Below, piece by piece: positions 1 to 8,916 of a DNA stretch of 64,000 nt. The position numbers and the translations under genes were made by a program. The stretch lies in NCBI RefSeq assembly GCF_000633355.1, contig NZ_AYMQ01000043.1, forward strand, positions 1-64,000, written 5' to 3'. Numbering within the stretch: position 1 is the first letter of the stretch; each line of letters starts with the position of its first letter. Below the pieces are notes generated by a model that saw only the letters and a list, made by a program, of their open reading frames with translations, did no database searches and was not told the origin of the DNA. The stretch is from Serratia sp. H1w (GTDB lineage: Bacteria > Pseudomonadota > Gammaproteobacteria > Enterobacterales > Enterobacteriaceae).

Positions 1-37
1 TTGAGGTTTATTGGGTATATAAGGCGCGGTTTTCCGA

Positions 38-454
38 CTAACTTGGTGTTTGCTGCTGCTCGATGTATTGCCGGATGAGCGATATTGGCGCTCCGCCACA
101 ACTGCTTGCAAAATAACTCGGTGTCCACAGAACGCCTTTGTAGTAATAGCGTTGGGCGATATCTGGGCGATCACGGCGAAGCAACCTGCTGGATACGCCC
201 TTAAGACTGTTAACCAGATTCGATACTGCGAGCTTTGGCGGATAGTTGATCAGTAAATGCACGTGATCGCATTCGCCGTCCATCTCAACCAGTTCAACAT
301 CAAAATCAGCACATACGCTGGCAAAGTAGCTGCGTAGCTTTTCGATGGCATCCAGATCAAATATCTTTCGTCTATATTTGGCGACGAATACCAAGTGAAC
401 ATGCATCAGGAAAACACAGTGTCTTCCACGGCGAATATCAGTTTCTTTTGTCAT
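38..454 (-). CDS. tnpA: IS200/IS605-family transposase TnpA (Y1 HUH)
   Basis: Small single-strand DNA transposase that cuts and rejoins the subterminal hairpins of the element. The HUH metal motif is visible as HVHLL within DGECDHVHLL, and the catalytic tyrosine is probably in the C-terminal helix IRQYIEQQ. The protein is 138 residues from the ATG at 454; an in-frame ATG at 478 would add eight residues (total 146), and neither has a strong ribosome-binding site. The 478 ATG overlaps the tnpB start on the other strand, so expression of the two genes is probably mutually constrained. It is not called a REP-associated RAYT because it sits with tnpB inside a normal IS605-type element. Confidence 0.9.
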   Translation of the reverse strand: MTKETDIRRGRHCVFLMHVHLVFVAKYRRKIFDLDAIEKLRSYFASVCADFDVELVEMDGECDHVHLLINYPPKLAVSNLVNSLKGVSSRLLRRDRPDIAQRYYYKGVLWTPSYFASSCGGAPISLIRQYIEQQQTPS

Positions 455-476
455 AGACCAAAATATAATGATAGTC

Positions 477-1685
477 ATGAAACGATTTCAAGCCTTCAAA
501 TTCCAGTTAAGACCAAATGGTCAGCAGGAGCGCGATATGCGGCGCTTCGCAGGGGCTTGTCGGTTCGTTTTTAACCGTGCGCTGGCACTTCAGAATGAGA
601 ACCATGAAGCGGGGAATAAATATATCCCCTACACCAAAATGGCTTCATGGCTCATTGAGTGGAAATCACACCCTGATACCAAATGGCTAAAAGACGCTCC
701 ATCACAACCGCTGCAGCAGTCGCTGAAAGATCTGGAGCGCGGCTACAAAAATTTCTTCCAGAAGCGTGCTGCATTCCCTCGTTTCAAAAAACGAGGCCAA
801 AACGACGCATTCCGCTACCCGCAAGGCGTGAAGTTCGATCAGGTCAACAATCGTATATCGCTTCCAAAGTTGGGATGGGTGCGCTACCGCAATAGCCGTG
901 AAGTCATTGGCGAAGTGAAGAACGTCACTGTCAGCCAGTCATGCGGTAAATGGTACGTCAGTATCCAGACGGAATACGAAGTCGCTGATCCGGTTCACAA
1001 CTCAGAGTCAATGGTCGGACTGGATGCCGGAGTTACGCAACTCGCTACGCTTTCAGATGGCACGGTCTATCAGCCCGTCAATAGCTTTAAAGGTAGCCAG
1101 CGCAAGCTGGCAGTGCTTCAGAAACAATTAAGTCGCAAAGAAAAGTTCAGTGCAAACTGGCAAAAACAGAAGCGAAAAATCCAGCGTCTTCACTCGCATA
1201 TTGCCAATATCAGGCGCGACTACCTTCACAAAGTCACCAGTGAAATCAGCAAAAACCACGCGATGATCGTCATTGAGGATTTGAAGGTCAGTAACATGTC
1301 GAAATCGGCAAAAGGCTCGGCAGAGCAGCCTGGAAGAAATGTCCGAGCCAAATCTGGCCTGAACCGCGCGATACTTGATCAGGGCTGGTATGAAATGCGC
1401 CGTCAGCTTGAGTACAAGCAGCTCTGGCAGGGTGGTCAGGTACTTGCCATACCTCCGGCATACACAAGCCAGCGTTGCGCCTGCTGCGGTCATACTGCGA
1501 AGGATAATCGTCAGTCACAAAGTAAATTCGAGTGCCAGATATGCGGCTACACCGCGAATGCTGATATCAACGGGGCCCGTAATATTTTAGCGGCAGGACA
1601 TGCCGTGCTTGCCTGTGGAGGGATGGTGCAGTCAGGCCGCCCGTTGAAGCAGGAACCCGCTGAGGCGAGTCAGGCTTCGGTCTGA
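477..1685 (+). CDS. tnpB: TnpB RNA-guided nuclease (IS605 OrfB family)
   Basis: A TnpB of about 402 residues, the ancestral relative of Cas12. It binds the RNA made from the element's right end and cuts the excised donor site, which favours retention of the element. The N-terminal helix-turn-helix-like region ([11 protein letters not shown]...) is complete. The three RuvC acidic residues are recognisable: D in VGLDAG, E in IVIEDL and D in NADINGA. A four-cysteine zinc finger (CACCG ... CQICG) lies between the last two, as in active TnpBs. The start is placed at ATG 477 (MKRFQAF); ATG 468 adds three residues. The C-terminal coding region leads straight into the right-end hairpin. Confidence 0.92.
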   Translation: MKRFQAFKFQLRPNGQQERDMRRFAGACRFVFNRALALQNENHEAGNKYIPYTKMASWLIEWKSHPDTKWLKDAPSQPLQQSLKDLERGYKNFFQKRAAFPRFKKRGQNDAFRYPQGVKFDQVNNRISLPKLGWVRYRNSREVIGEVKNVTVSQSCGKWYVSIQTEYEVADPVHNSESMVGLDAGVTQLATLSDGTVYQPVNSFKGSQRKLAVLQKQLSRKEKFSANWQKQKRKIQRLHSHIANIRRDYLHKVTSEISKNHAMIVIEDLKVSNMSKSAKGSAEQPGRNVRAKSGLNRAILDQGWYEMRRQLEYKQLWQGGQVLAIPPAYTSQRCACCGHTAKDNRQSQSKFECQICGYTANADINGARNILAAGHAVLACGGMVQSGRPLKQEPAEASQASV

Positions 1686-1728
1686 ACGCTGTAGGAATCC
1701 CCGTCCTTTAGGGCGGGGAGGATGTCAA
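1640..1728 (+). ncRNA. Candidate omega (right-end) guide RNA of TnpB
   Basis: In IS200/IS605 elements the 3' part of tnpB plus the right end is processed into the guide RNA scaffold of TnpB. Here the stretch from the tnpB 3' end to the TCAA terminus contains a GC-rich hairpin (1699-1718, one T-G wobble) just before the boundary. The roughly 16-20 nt guide would begin after 1728, which is the 3' end of phnP. The 5' limit given is approximate. The family logic is established; the existence of this RNA is inferred. Confidence 0.45.
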
Positions 1729-2474
1729 AACTCAATGCTGAGATTATCGAACGCCAGCTCCATGCCTGGCGGCAGCTCGTTGGCCATCAACCATAAATCG
1801 AGATGATGGCTGATGTGCGTCAGCAGCGTACGCCGTGGCTGCAAGCGTTGCTGGATCTCCTGTGCGCGGGGCAGATCGTTGTGGTTGCGTGGTGCCTGAG
1901 GCTGCGGCGGCAGGCTGCAATCCAGCACCAGCAAATCGAGGGAAATCTGTTGCAGATAGCGTGTGGTTTCCGGCGGCAGGCCGACGGTATCGGTCAGATA
2001 GGCCAGGGCCTTGCCTTCCGTCTGGAACAGATAGCCGTGGGTGAGCTTGGAATGGATCAACGGTAACGGCGTGACGAGCAGCCCGCCCAACTCCACCGTT
2101 TCGAAGGGAAGCAACGGAGGCTGGAACGCCAGAATACCAGGGTGTTTAAACAGATCGTCGCAGCCTTGTTCATCTGCTGGGCCGTAGACGGGAATAAATT
2201 TTCCGCACCCCCAACGCAAAGGAAATAACCCCTGAACGTGATCCATGTGGTAATGTGTCAGTAAAAAACGTTGAATTTCCCCCGCCGCAAAACGCCTTTC
2301 CAACGAGCTTAATCCCGCATCCAATAACGTCGTTTCTCCCTGAAATTTGATCATCGCACTGCACGGTCGCCGCCGGAACGCCGGTTCGCGCTGCGCCCGT
2401 AGGCATACCAGGCAGTCGCAGCCAAAGGCGGGCACCTGCTGCGCTCCGCCGGTGCCAAGAAAGGTCAGTTGCAT
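1725..2474 (-). CDS. phnP: Phosphoribosyl 1,2-cyclic phosphate phosphodiesterase PhnP
   Basis: Metallo-beta-lactamase-fold hydrolase that opens the 5-phosphoribosyl 1,2-cyclic phosphate released by C-P lyase, giving ribose 1,5-bisphosphate for PhnN. The metal motif H74-Y-H-M-D78-H79 and the structural zinc cysteines C19, C21 and C24 are present. Length is 249 residues against about 252 for E. coli. It is the last gene of the phn operon, separated from the acyltransferase gene by 132 bp that hold a palindromic repeat. Oddity: its stop codon (complement of TCA, 1725-1727) lies in the TCAA terminus of the adjacent insertion sequence, so the last base of the final codon and the stop are IS-derived and a few native C-terminal residues may be missing. 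Confidence 0.93.
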   Translation of the reverse strand: MQLTFLGTGGAQQVPAFGCDCLVCLRAQREPAFRRRPCSAMIKFQGETTLLDAGLSSLERRFAAGEIQRFLLTHYHMDHVQGLFPLRWGCGKFIPVYGPADEQGCDDLFKHPGILAFQPPLLPFETVELGGLLVTPLPLIHSKLTHGYLFQTEGKALAYLTDTVGLPPETTRYLQQISLDLLVLDCSLPPQPQAPRNHNDLPRAQEIQQRLQPRRTLLTHISHHLDLWLMANELPPGMELAFDNLSIEF

Positions 2475-2564
2475 ACTGGTTTCCTCATTTTACGATTGGT
2501 TTCCCCCTCACCCCAAACTGGTTTCTCGCTGCTAACCCCGCTCATATGTGGCTGCAGACCAGCA

Positions 2565-2590
2565 CGTAGGGGCGCTGCATGCTGCGCCCG
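2565..2590. repeat. REP-like palindromic repeat, family 1 (copy A)
   Basis: Imperfect palindrome of the form GTAGGGGCGC-tgcatgc-TGCGCCCG. The same unit recurs at 14426, 32977, 53063, 56969 and 59152, and inverted at 41318, always between genes. Here it lies between the acyltransferase gene and phnP inside the phn operon, where its hairpin could influence transcript stability or distal expression. Pieces of the second repeat family (CCCTCACCCC near 2507 and GGTGAGGGG near 2590) flank it. Confidence 0.85.
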
Positions 2591-2606
2591 GTGGTGAGGG
2601 GTAAAA

Positions 2607-3209
2607 TCACAAATACTTGGCCACGAAACTGTCGATGTCACGAAAATCGGCCAGCCGAGCCTGTAACACCTCGCGATCCCAGTGCCACCACTGGCTGCGC
2701 TCAATACGCTCGATCAGCGCATCATCAAAGCGCATACCGATTTTCCTGGCTGCGACTCCGGCAACCAGCGAATACGGTTCCACGTCTTTAGTCACCACCG
2801 CCGCGCTGCCTATCACCGCGCCATTGCCAATGGTCACGCCCGGCATCACGATCGCATTGTGACCGATCCACACGTCGTGGCCGATGGTCACGTGCTGCTC
2901 GCGCCGCCAGTCGAAGAATGCCTCATCATCTTCCCCCAGGCCGTAGTCGGAAGCGCGATAGGTGAAGTGATGCTGGGCGATGCGCTGATAGCTGGGGTGG
3001 TTGCCGGGATTGATACGCACATAGGAAGCGATGGAGACAAACTTGCCAATGGTGGCGTAAAAGATCTGGTTATGCCCGGCGGTATAGGAGTAATCCCCCA
3101 TTTCGACCTCTTCCAGGATCGCATCATCGGCCAGATGCACATACCGGCCGAGTTGGCAGCGGTTGAGGGTCACGTCGTTACCGATTTTGGGTTGGGCCAG
3201 CAAGCTCAT
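2607..3209 (-). CDS. Hexapeptide-repeat acyltransferase of phosphonate operons
   Basis: 200-residue left-handed beta-helix protein with hexapeptide turns (VWIGHNAIVMPGVTIGNGAVIGS) and the xenobiotic acetyltransferase layout: an extended loop NPGNHPSYQRIAQHHFTYRASDYG and a C-terminal VVTKDVEPYSLVAGVAARKIG. A subfamily of such proteins is confined to C-P lyase operons, and the position between phnN and phnP fits it. The acyl acceptor is unknown; modification of a phosphonate or operon intermediate is inferred. Its start ATGA overlaps the end of phnN, so translation is coupled. It is not the GNAT-type aminoalkylphosphonate acetyltransferase PhnO. Confidence 0.88.
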   Translation of the reverse strand: MSLLAQPKIGNDVTLNRCQLGRYVHLADDAILEEVEMGDYSYTAGHNQIFYATIGKFVSIASYVRINPGNHPSYQRIAQHHFTYRASDYGLGEDDEAFFDWRREQHVTIGHDVWIGHNAIVMPGVTIGNGAVIGSAAVVTKDVEPYSLVAGVAARKIGMRFDDALIERIERSQWWHWDREVLQARLADFRDIDSFVAKYL

Positions 3210-3766
3210 GGCAGGGTGTCCTGTGGTTGTTTTTCGGTTAAGGCCAGCAGTGCGTTGAGGGTATGCCCGAGATCGCCGTTGTTATCCAGCAGGCGACAAC
3301 CCACCGGCAGGGTTTGCTGGTAGTCGGCCGCCCGCGCCAGCCGTTGCTCGATTTGTACCGCAGTTTCCCGCCCGCGCTGTTCCAGCCTTTGGCGCAATAC
3401 GGTGGGGGAAACCTGCAAGCAGACCGGTAACAGTTGGGCTCCGTAGCGTTGCAGCGCCTGAGGCAGATGGGCACGGGAGCCGTTGACCACCACGTCGATC
3501 CCTTGCAATAACCACAGATCGACCTCGATGCCGAAGGCGTAATGATGCTCATGGGCCTGCCAGTCTAGGGCAAACAACCCGTTGGCCCGGCGGCGCAGAA
3601 ACTCCGGCTCGCTCAGGGCGATATGGTTCTCGCAGCCAGCATTGGCCGGGCGGGTGATGTAGCGGTGCGCCACCAGCGGTCCGGCGCGGGTTGCTGCCCG
3701 CAGCCGTTCTAGCAGGCTGTCCTTGCCTGCCCCGGATGGGCCCATCAGATAGATGAGATAGGCCAT
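3206..3766 (-). CDS. phnN: Ribose 1,5-bisphosphokinase PhnN
   Basis: ATP-dependent kinase converting ribose 1,5-bisphosphate to PRPP, the exit step of the C-P lyase pathway. The protein has 186 residues (E. coli 185), with a P-loop G9-P-S-G-A-G-K-D near the N-terminus and guanylate-kinase-like features (HRYITRPAN, then HHYAFGIEVDLWL). The gene abuts phnM (stop and start share a base at 3766) and overlaps the next gene by four bases, indicating a tightly coupled operon. Ordinary sequence, no anomalies. Confidence 0.95.
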   Translation of the reverse strand: MAYLIYLMGPSGAGKDSLLERLRAATRAGPLVAHRYITRPANAGCENHIALSEPEFLRRRANGLFALDWQAHEHHYAFGIEVDLWLLQGIDVVVNGSRAHLPQALQRYGAQLLPVCLQVSPTVLRQRLEQRGRETAVQIEQRLARAADYQQTLPVGCRLLDNNGDLGHTLNALLALTEKQPQDTLP

Positions 3767-4902
3767 CAGAACACCTGCTTGCCTTGTCGCCAGACGTTTT
3801 GCACGTAAATGTGCTCACCGTGTGGTTTTGCCAACACCAGATCCGCGCGTAACCCTTCGGCAATCAGACCACGATCCTGCAAGCCCAACGCCCGAGCCGG
3901 ATTGCGGGTGATCAACTGCACGGCCTGTGGCAGGGTGAAAGCGTTGCGATCGTCGGCCGCCAGACGAAACGCGGCGTCCAGCAGGCTGGCTGGGTAATAA
4001 TCGGAAGAGAGGATATCCAGCACGCCCAGGGCCGCCAGATGGTGCGCCGCCACGTTGCCGGAGTGCGAACCGCCACGCACAATATTGGGCGCGCCCATCA
4101 GCACCTGCATACCTTGCTGATGCGAGGCCCGTGCTGCCGCTTCGGTGGTCGGGAATTCAGCAATCACACTGCCCAGTGCGCTGGATTCGCTGACGTGATC
4201 GGTGGTGGCGTCGTCGTGGCTGGCGAGCGCGATATTCCGGGCCCTGCAGTGGGCGGCGATTGCCTCGCGGTTTGGCGTGGCCCAACGTTCGGACAGGCCT
4301 ATCTGCTCGACCTCATATTCGCTCATCTGCTGGTCATTGAGGTGATATTTGCCCTGATAGTATTCACGGTATTTTTCCCGTGAGGCGAACTGGCGCTGGC
4401 CCGGAGAATGATCCATCAGCGATACCAAAGACACACCCGGCTTATCCATCAACTGCTCGAACAGGGGCAAGGTGCTGCTATGGGGCAGTTCGCAGCGCAG
4501 ATGCAGCCGATGTTCGGCCCGGTTCACCCCGGCGCGCTGGCTGTAGATCACCGCATCGATCATTTTTTGCAGATTTTCCAGCCGATGCCCGCCGTCGCGT
4601 ACGTCACCAATCGCGACCGCATCCAGCACCGTGGTGATGCCGTTGGCCACCATCAGCGCGTCGTGGCTGCTCATGGCCGAATGTGCGGGCCAGTCCACGT
4701 TGGGGCGCGGGGTGAAAAACTTGTCCAGATTGTCGGTATGCAGCTCAATCAGCCCCGGCAACAGCCAGCCGCCTTCACCGTCCAGCGCTTGCGGTAGCTG
4801 GCTCGGCGTCTCGGCAAAGTTACGGATCACACCGTCGGTCATTTCCAGTGAACCCGCAACCATCTGGTCTTCCAGCACCAGCTTGACGTTATTGATAATC
4901 AT
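3766..4902 (-). CDS. phnM: Ribose 1-methylphosphonate 5-triphosphate diphosphatase PhnM
   Basis: Amidohydrolase-superfamily enzyme that removes diphosphate from ribose 1-phosphonate 5-triphosphate, preparing the substrate of PhnJ. It has 378 residues, the same as E. coli. The metal-site region begins with [17 protein letters not shown] (the PhnM-type HxD rather than HxH), followed by LASHDDAT and the C-terminal ADLVL segment typical of the fold. It overlaps phnL by four bases and abuts phnN. Confidence 0.95.
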   Translation of the reverse strand: MIINNVKLVLEDQMVAGSLEMTDGVIRNFAETPSQLPQALDGEGGWLLPGLIELHTDNLDKFFTPRPNVDWPAHSAMSSHDALMVANGITTVLDAVAIGDVRDGGHRLENLQKMIDAVIYSQRAGVNRAEHRLHLRCELPHSSTLPLFEQLMDKPGVSLVSLMDHSPGQRQFASREKYREYYQGKYHLNDQQMSEYEVEQIGLSERWATPNREAIAAHCRARNIALASHDDATTDHVSESSALGSVIAEFPTTEAAARASHQQGMQVLMGAPNIVRGGSHSGNVAAHHLAALGVLDILSSDYYPASLLDAAFRLAADDRNAFTLPQAVQLITRNPARALGLQDRGLIAEGLRADLVLAKPHGEHIYVQNVWRQGKQVF

Positions 4903-5603
4903 GGCGTCTCCAGAACCTGTGGGGCCCGCATGGCATGTAAACGGTCGGCCACCTGCTCGCGGGTGACTGCATCATGGAAGATACCGACAATGGCCGCGCC
5001 GCGCTGTTTGGCCTGTTCGATCAGGTTGACCACCGCTGCGCTGTTGCGGCTGTCGAGCGAAGCAGTCGGCTCATCCAGCAGCAGAATGGGGTAATCCTTG
5101 ATAAAGCCACGGGCGATATTCACCCGCTGCTGCTCACCGCCGGAGAAGGTCGAAGGGGCCAACTGCCACAGGCGCTGCGGTACGTTGAGTTGGTTGAGCA
5201 GGGTTTCGGCCCGCTCACGGCATTCGCTACGCTCAACGCCGGATTCCAGCAATGGCTGCATCACCACTTCCAGCGCGCTGATGCGCGGTATCACGCGCAG
5301 AAACTGACTGACCCAGCCGATGGTGTGGCGGCGCACCGCCAGGATTTGTCGGGCCTCGGCCTGTACCAGTTCCAACCAGTCATTCTGATGATGGATCCAG
5401 ATATGACCGCTGTCTGGCAGATAGTTGGCGTACAGCGAACGCAACAGGGTGGATTTACCACTGCCGGAATGGCCGTGCAGCACCACGCATTCGCCGCTGC
5501 TGACGGTCAGGTTGGCATCGTGCAGCACCGGCAGGCGGGTACCGTGCTGTTGGTGCAGCACAAAGGTTTTACTCAGGTGTTCAACCCGGATTTTAATCGT
5601 CAT
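4899..5603 (-). CDS. phnL: C-P lyase ABC-type ATPase-like protein PhnL
   Basis: ABC-type nucleotide-binding protein without a membrane partner, needed with PhnG, H and I for the nucleophilic attack that makes ribose 1-phosphonate 5-triphosphate, or for remodelling the lyase complex. 234 residues: Walker A at about 44-51 (GHSGSGKS), signature [13 protein letters not shown], Walker B ILLLDEPT, followed by the H-loop (IVGIFHD). It lies 11 bp downstream of phnK. Length and motifs are normal for the family. Confidence 0.95.
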   Translation of the reverse strand: MTIKIRVEHLSKTFVLHQQHGTRLPVLHDANLTVSSGECVVLHGHSGSGKSTLLRSLYANYLPDSGHIWIHHQNDWLELVQAEARQILAVRRHTIGWVSQFLRVIPRISALEVVMQPLLESGVERSECRERAETLLNQLNVPQRLWQLAPSTFSGGEQQRVNIARGFIKDYPILLLDEPTASLDSRNSAAVVNLIEQAKQRGAAIVGIFHDAVTREQVADRLHAMRAPQVLETP

Positions 5604-5614
5604 ATGTCACCTGT

Positions 5615-6403
5615 TTACGACAGAACCGAAGAGACCAGCAACTGGGTGTAAGGATGGTGCGGATCGTCCAGCACCCGGTCGGTCAGACCGCTTTCCACCA
5701 CTTCGCCTTCTTTCATCACCAGCAAGCGGTGGGCCAGCAGGCGTGCCACGCCCAGATCGTGGGTGACAATCACCGCTGCCAGCTGCATTTCCACCACCAG
5801 ATTGCGCAGCAGATCCAGCAGGCGCGCCTGCACGGAAACGTCCAGCCCGCCGGTTGGCTCATCCATAAACACCAGCTTGGGATGGGTCACCAGATTGCGG
5901 GCGATCTGCAAGCGCTGCTGCATACCGCCGGAGAAGGTGGTAGGCAGATCGTCCAGACGAGAGACCGGGACCTCCACGTCCTCCAGCCATTGTTTGGCCT
6001 GCTGACGAATATCACCGTAATGGCGCTGGCCGATGGCCATCAGGCGCTCACCGATGTTGCCGCCAGCAGAAACCTGTGGTCGCAGGCCGTCGAGTGGATG
6101 CTGATGCACCACGCCCCAGTCGGTGCGCAGCAGGCGGCGGCGATCGCTTTCCGCCATGGCGTACAGATCCTGCTGCTGTCCTGGCTGCGGGCGATAGAGG
6201 ATTTGGCCCTGTTGCGGTGCCAGCCGGGCTGAGATCGACTTGAGCAGCGTGGTTTTACCCGAGCCGGATTCGCCGACGATGCCCAGCACTTCACCGGGAT
6301 AGATATCGAATGACACGTTGCTGAAACCCTTGCCCGGCGCGTAAAGGTGGGTGAGTTGATTGACCGTCAGCAACGGTGTGGCACTCAACGGAACGGAAGT
6401 CAT
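5615..6403 (-). CDS. phnK: C-P lyase core-associated ATPase PhnK
   Basis: ABC-type ATPase that docks on the PhnGHIJ core and is needed for C-P bond cleavage in vivo. 262 residues, slightly longer than E. coli PhnK (252) because of an N-terminal extension (MTSVPLSATP). Walker A at 44-51 (GESGSGKT), signature TFSGGMQQRLQIAR, Walker B LVFMDEPT and the oligopeptide-transporter-like C-terminal DDPHHPYTQLL are visible. It shares one base with the end of phnJ. Confidence 0.95.
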   Translation of the reverse strand: MTSVPLSATPLLTVNQLTHLYAPGKGFSNVSFDIYPGEVLGIVGESGSGKTTLLKSISARLAPQQGQILYRPQPGQQQDLYAMAESDRRRLLRTDWGVVHQHPLDGLRPQVSAGGNIGERLMAIGQRHYGDIRQQAKQWLEDVEVPVSRLDDLPTTFSGGMQQRLQIARNLVTHPKLVFMDEPTGGLDVSVQARLLDLLRNLVVEMQLAAVIVTHDLGVARLLAHRLLVMKEGEVVESGLTDRVLDDPHHPYTQLLVSSVLS

Positions 6404-7254
6404 CAGTGCGGTACCTCTTGATTGAGTTGTTGCTGGCAGAAGTCGGTGTCTGAGCAGACGAACATCCGGCTGCCCTGGTCGTCGAGCACTACTTCATCCA
6501 GATAGCTGTGGCGTGAGCCGCACAGGGCGCAAGGCTCTTCCCACTGCTGTACGCTGAACGGGTGATCGTCAAAGTCCAGGCTTTCAACCTTGGTAAACGG
6601 CGGCAGGGCGTAGATGCGCTTTTCCCGCCCGGCGCCGAACAGCTGCAACGCAGGCATCATGTGCATCTTCGGGTTATCGAATTTAGGGATCGGTGAAGGG
6701 TCCATCACATAGCGATTGTTAACCTTCACCGGATAGGCATAGGTCGTAGCGATATGGCCGTAGCGGGCGATATCCTCATACAGCTTCACCTGCATCACGC
6801 CGTATTCTTCCAGTGCGTGCATCTTGCGCGTTTCGGTCTCGCGCGGTTCGATAAAGCGCAGTGGCTCCGGAATAGGCACCTGATAAATCAGGACTTGGTC
6901 CGCCTGCAATGGCGTTTCCGGTATGCGGTGACGGGTCTGGATCAGCGTCGCTTCTGGCGTACGCTCGGTGGTAGCGACTCCGGCCACGCGTTGGAAGAAG
7001 CGGCGGATGGAGACCGCGTTGGTGGTGTCGTCGGCCCCCTGGTCGATGACTTTCAGCACGTCGGCGCGGCCAATAATGCTGGCGGTGATCTGGATGCCGC
7101 CGGTGCCCCAGCCATAAGGCATTGGCATCTCGCGGCCACCAAACGGCACCTGATAGCCGGGGATCGCCACCGCCTTGAGGATCGCGCGGCGGATCATGCG
7201 CTTGGTTTGTTCATCCAGGTAACCGAGGTTATAGCCGGTCAATACTTCACTCAT
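6403..7254 (-). CDS. phnJ: Carbon-phosphorus lyase PhnJ (radical SAM)
   Basis: Catalytic radical-SAM subunit that breaks the C-P bond of ribose 1-phosphonate 5-phosphate to release the alkane and the cyclic phosphate. The start at 7254 (MSEVLTGYN) gives 283 residues (E. coli 281); the open frame runs further upstream but that part overlaps phnI in another frame and is not PhnJ-like. The iron-sulfur/zinc cysteines appear as C242, C245, C267 and C273, each one position after the E. coli residues, and the glycine that carries the proposed radical corresponds to G33 (AIPGYQVPFGG). It overlaps phnI by eight bases. Confidence 0.96.
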   Translation of the reverse strand: MSEVLTGYNLGYLDEQTKRMIRRAILKAVAIPGYQVPFGGREMPMPYGWGTGGIQITASIIGRADVLKVIDQGADDTTNAVSIRRFFQRVAGVATTERTPEATLIQTRHRIPETPLQADQVLIYQVPIPEPLRFIEPRETETRKMHALEEYGVMQVKLYEDIARYGHIATTYAYPVKVNNRYVMDPSPIPKFDNPKMHMMPALQLFGAGREKRIYALPPFTKVESLDFDDHPFSVQQWEEPCALCGSRHSYLDEVVLDDQGSRMFVCSDTDFCQQQLNQEVPH

Positions 7255-8338
7255 GGCGAGTCTCCTGAAGGGCGGCAAATTCCTGTTGCAAGCGTTTGAG
7301 CAGCTCCAACTCGGCCTGGAAGTCGACGTAGTGCGGCAGCTTGAGGTGGGAAACAAAACCGGCGGCCTCCACGTTATCGGCGTGGGCCAGAACAAACTCT
7401 TCGTCCTGCGCCGGGCCTGCCACGTCCTCACCGTATTCGGCGGTTTGCAAGGCGCGATCCACCAGCGCCATCGCCATGGCTTTGCGTTCCGAGCGGCCAA
7501 ATACCAGCCCGTAGCCACGGGTGAAGTGCGGCGGGCGATCTTGTGGGTCGACAAAGCCGTTCACCATTTCGCATTCGGTCAGCAGGATCTCGCCGACATC
7601 GATGGCGAAACCGAGTTCTTCCGGCACGATCTCCACGGTAACGTATCCGCTGCGGATCTCCCCGGCGAACGGATGATTACGGCCATAGCCGCGCTGGGTG
7701 GAGTAGCTTAATGCCAGCAGGAAGCCTTCATCGCCACGCACCAGCTGTTGTAAGCGCGCCGAGCGGGAGCACGGATAAACCGGCGGGTTGCGGGTAATAT
7801 CGTCTGGAGTGCTGCCGTCATCTTCTTCTGCCAGTGCCAGATGCTGCTGATTCAGCAGGTCGAACACGTGGGCGCAGCTCTCTGGCAGCGGCTCATCGGC
7901 CTGCGGGGCGGCAGGCGTTTCACCATTGGCCAACAGTGCAAAATCCAGCAGGCGATGGGTATAGTCATAAGTGGGGCCAAGCACCTGGCCACCTGGCAAG
8001 TCTTTGTAAACCGCCGAGATGCGCCGCTCCAGCCGCATGTTCTCACTCGCCAACGGTTCGCTGACGGCCAGACGTGGCAGGGTGGTACGATAGGCGCGCA
8101 GCAGAAAAATGGCCTCCACCAGATCGCCGCTGGCCTGCTTGATGGCCAACGCCGCTAGCTGACGATCGTAAATACCGCCTTCCGTCATCACCCGGTCAAC
8201 GGCCAAACCCAGCTGTTCGCCGATTTGCTCTGCACTAAGCGCGGGAATGCTTTCGTCGCCCCGACGCAGATTTTCCTGTAGTTGATGGGCAGCCTCGATG
8301 GCCTTTTCGCCCCCTTTCACCGCAACGTACATCAGCAC
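7247..8338 (-). CDS. phnI: C-P lyase complex nucleosidase subunit PhnI
   Basis: Core subunit with purine nucleosidase activity that, with PhnG, H and L, exchanges the adenine of ATP (or GTP base) for the phosphonate. 363 residues against 354 in E. coli. Highly conserved segments are visible, for example YVAVKGGEKAIEAAHQL at the N-terminus and DFVSHLKLPHYVDFQAELELLKRLQ-type sequence at the C-terminus. It overlaps both phnH (7 bp) and phnJ (8 bp). Confidence 0.95.
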   Translation of the reverse strand: MLMYVAVKGGEKAIEAAHQLQENLRRGDESIPALSAEQIGEQLGLAVDRVMTEGGIYDRQLAALAIKQASGDLVEAIFLLRAYRTTLPRLAVSEPLASENMRLERRISAVYKDLPGGQVLGPTYDYTHRLLDFALLANGETPAAPQADEPLPESCAHVFDLLNQQHLALAEEDDGSTPDDITRNPPVYPCSRSARLQQLVRGDEGFLLALSYSTQRGYGRNHPFAGEIRSGYVTVEIVPEELGFAIDVGEILLTECEMVNGFVDPQDRPPHFTRGYGLVFGRSERKAMAMALVDRALQTAEYGEDVAGPAQDEEFVLAHADNVEAAGFVSHLKLPHYVDFQAELELLKRLQQEFAALQETRHE

Positions 8339-8913
8339 TCCTCCACGCGGGTGGTTCTTGGCAGCGCCATCAGACGCCCGCCGCTGGTCAAGATAATGTC
8401 CAGACCCAGCGGGAAGCGCTGTGGTCGTTCGAGTAGATAATTCCGTAACGCCATTGGCAACGACGGAGAAATTTCCCGTTGTTTTTCAATGCCGGGGCCG
8501 GAGAGGTGTAGTCCGTCACTGCCTTCCAATGTCGCTACCTGCACCACCAACGTGGCACCGAACTCTGGTGAAACTTCACTGCCGTGTGGTAGAGCGCTTA
8601 AATCGGCAGGCTGTAATTGGTCATCCCATACCGCCAGGTGGATATCTTCCGGGCAGTTAGCCAGCGCTGCGCCGGTATGAAAACGGATGTTAGTTAGCAC
8701 TCGCTCACTTTTTAGTTCAGCACAGAGCTGCAGCGGTGTTTCCTGATCTGCCAGCGTCAGCAACACGGCGGTGCTGGCGGTGTTCAGCGCACCCCATGCC
8801 GGAACATCTGGGAGCTCAACAATCATGCCAGGCTCACTTAACGCCTTTAAAATCAAACGAAAAGCCTGCTGCGATTGTTCAATCGGCTGGTCAAAACCGG
8901 CTAATAACGTCAT
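8332..8913 (-). CDS. phnH: C-P lyase complex subunit PhnH
   Basis: Structural and accessory subunit of the PhnGHIJ core, with a PLP-transferase-like fold but no catalytic residues known. 193 residues (E. coli 194). Recognised by position between phnG and phnI and by family segments such as FRLILKALSEPG near the N-terminus and RFPLGLDIIL near the C-terminus. Four bases separate it from phnG. Confidence 0.93.
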   Translation of the reverse strand: MTLLAGFDQPIEQSQQAFRLILKALSEPGMIVELPDVPAWGALNTASTAVLLTLADQETPLQLCAELKSERVLTNIRFHTGAALANCPEDIHLAVWDDQLQPADLSALPHGSEVSPEFGATLVVQVATLEGSDGLHLSGPGIEKQREISPSLPMALRNYLLERPQRFPLGLDIILTSGGRLMALPRTTRVEEC

Positions 8914-8916
8914 GGC

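Larger units (their letters stand above)
1..1728. mobile_element. IS200/IS605-family insertion sequence
   Basis: A Y1-transposase gene (tnpA, minus) and an RNA-guided nuclease gene (tnpB, plus) diverge from overlapping start codons, the IS605/IS608 layout. The right end is visible: after tnpB there is a hairpin (arms CCCCGTCC at 1699-1706 and GGGCGGGG at 1711-1718, loop TTTA) followed by GAGGATGTCAA, and TCAA (1725-1728) is the kind of terminal tetranucleotide cleaved in IS608-type elements. There are no terminal inverted repeats, as expected for this family. The left end lies in 1-37 or just outside the window and cannot be fixed. Both genes read through without frameshift, so the element may be active. 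Confidence 0.85.

Noticed and set aside
38-454. TnpA as a REP-associated RAYT transposase responsible for the palindromes
   Set aside because: It sits with tnpB inside a normal IS200/IS605 element with its own right end, and the REP-like units are not next to it.
6403-7554. 383-residue PhnJ with a 100-residue N-terminal extension
   Set aside because: The extension is a shadow of phnI in another frame. MSEVLTGYN at 7254 aligns with the start of known PhnJ and gives the expected length.
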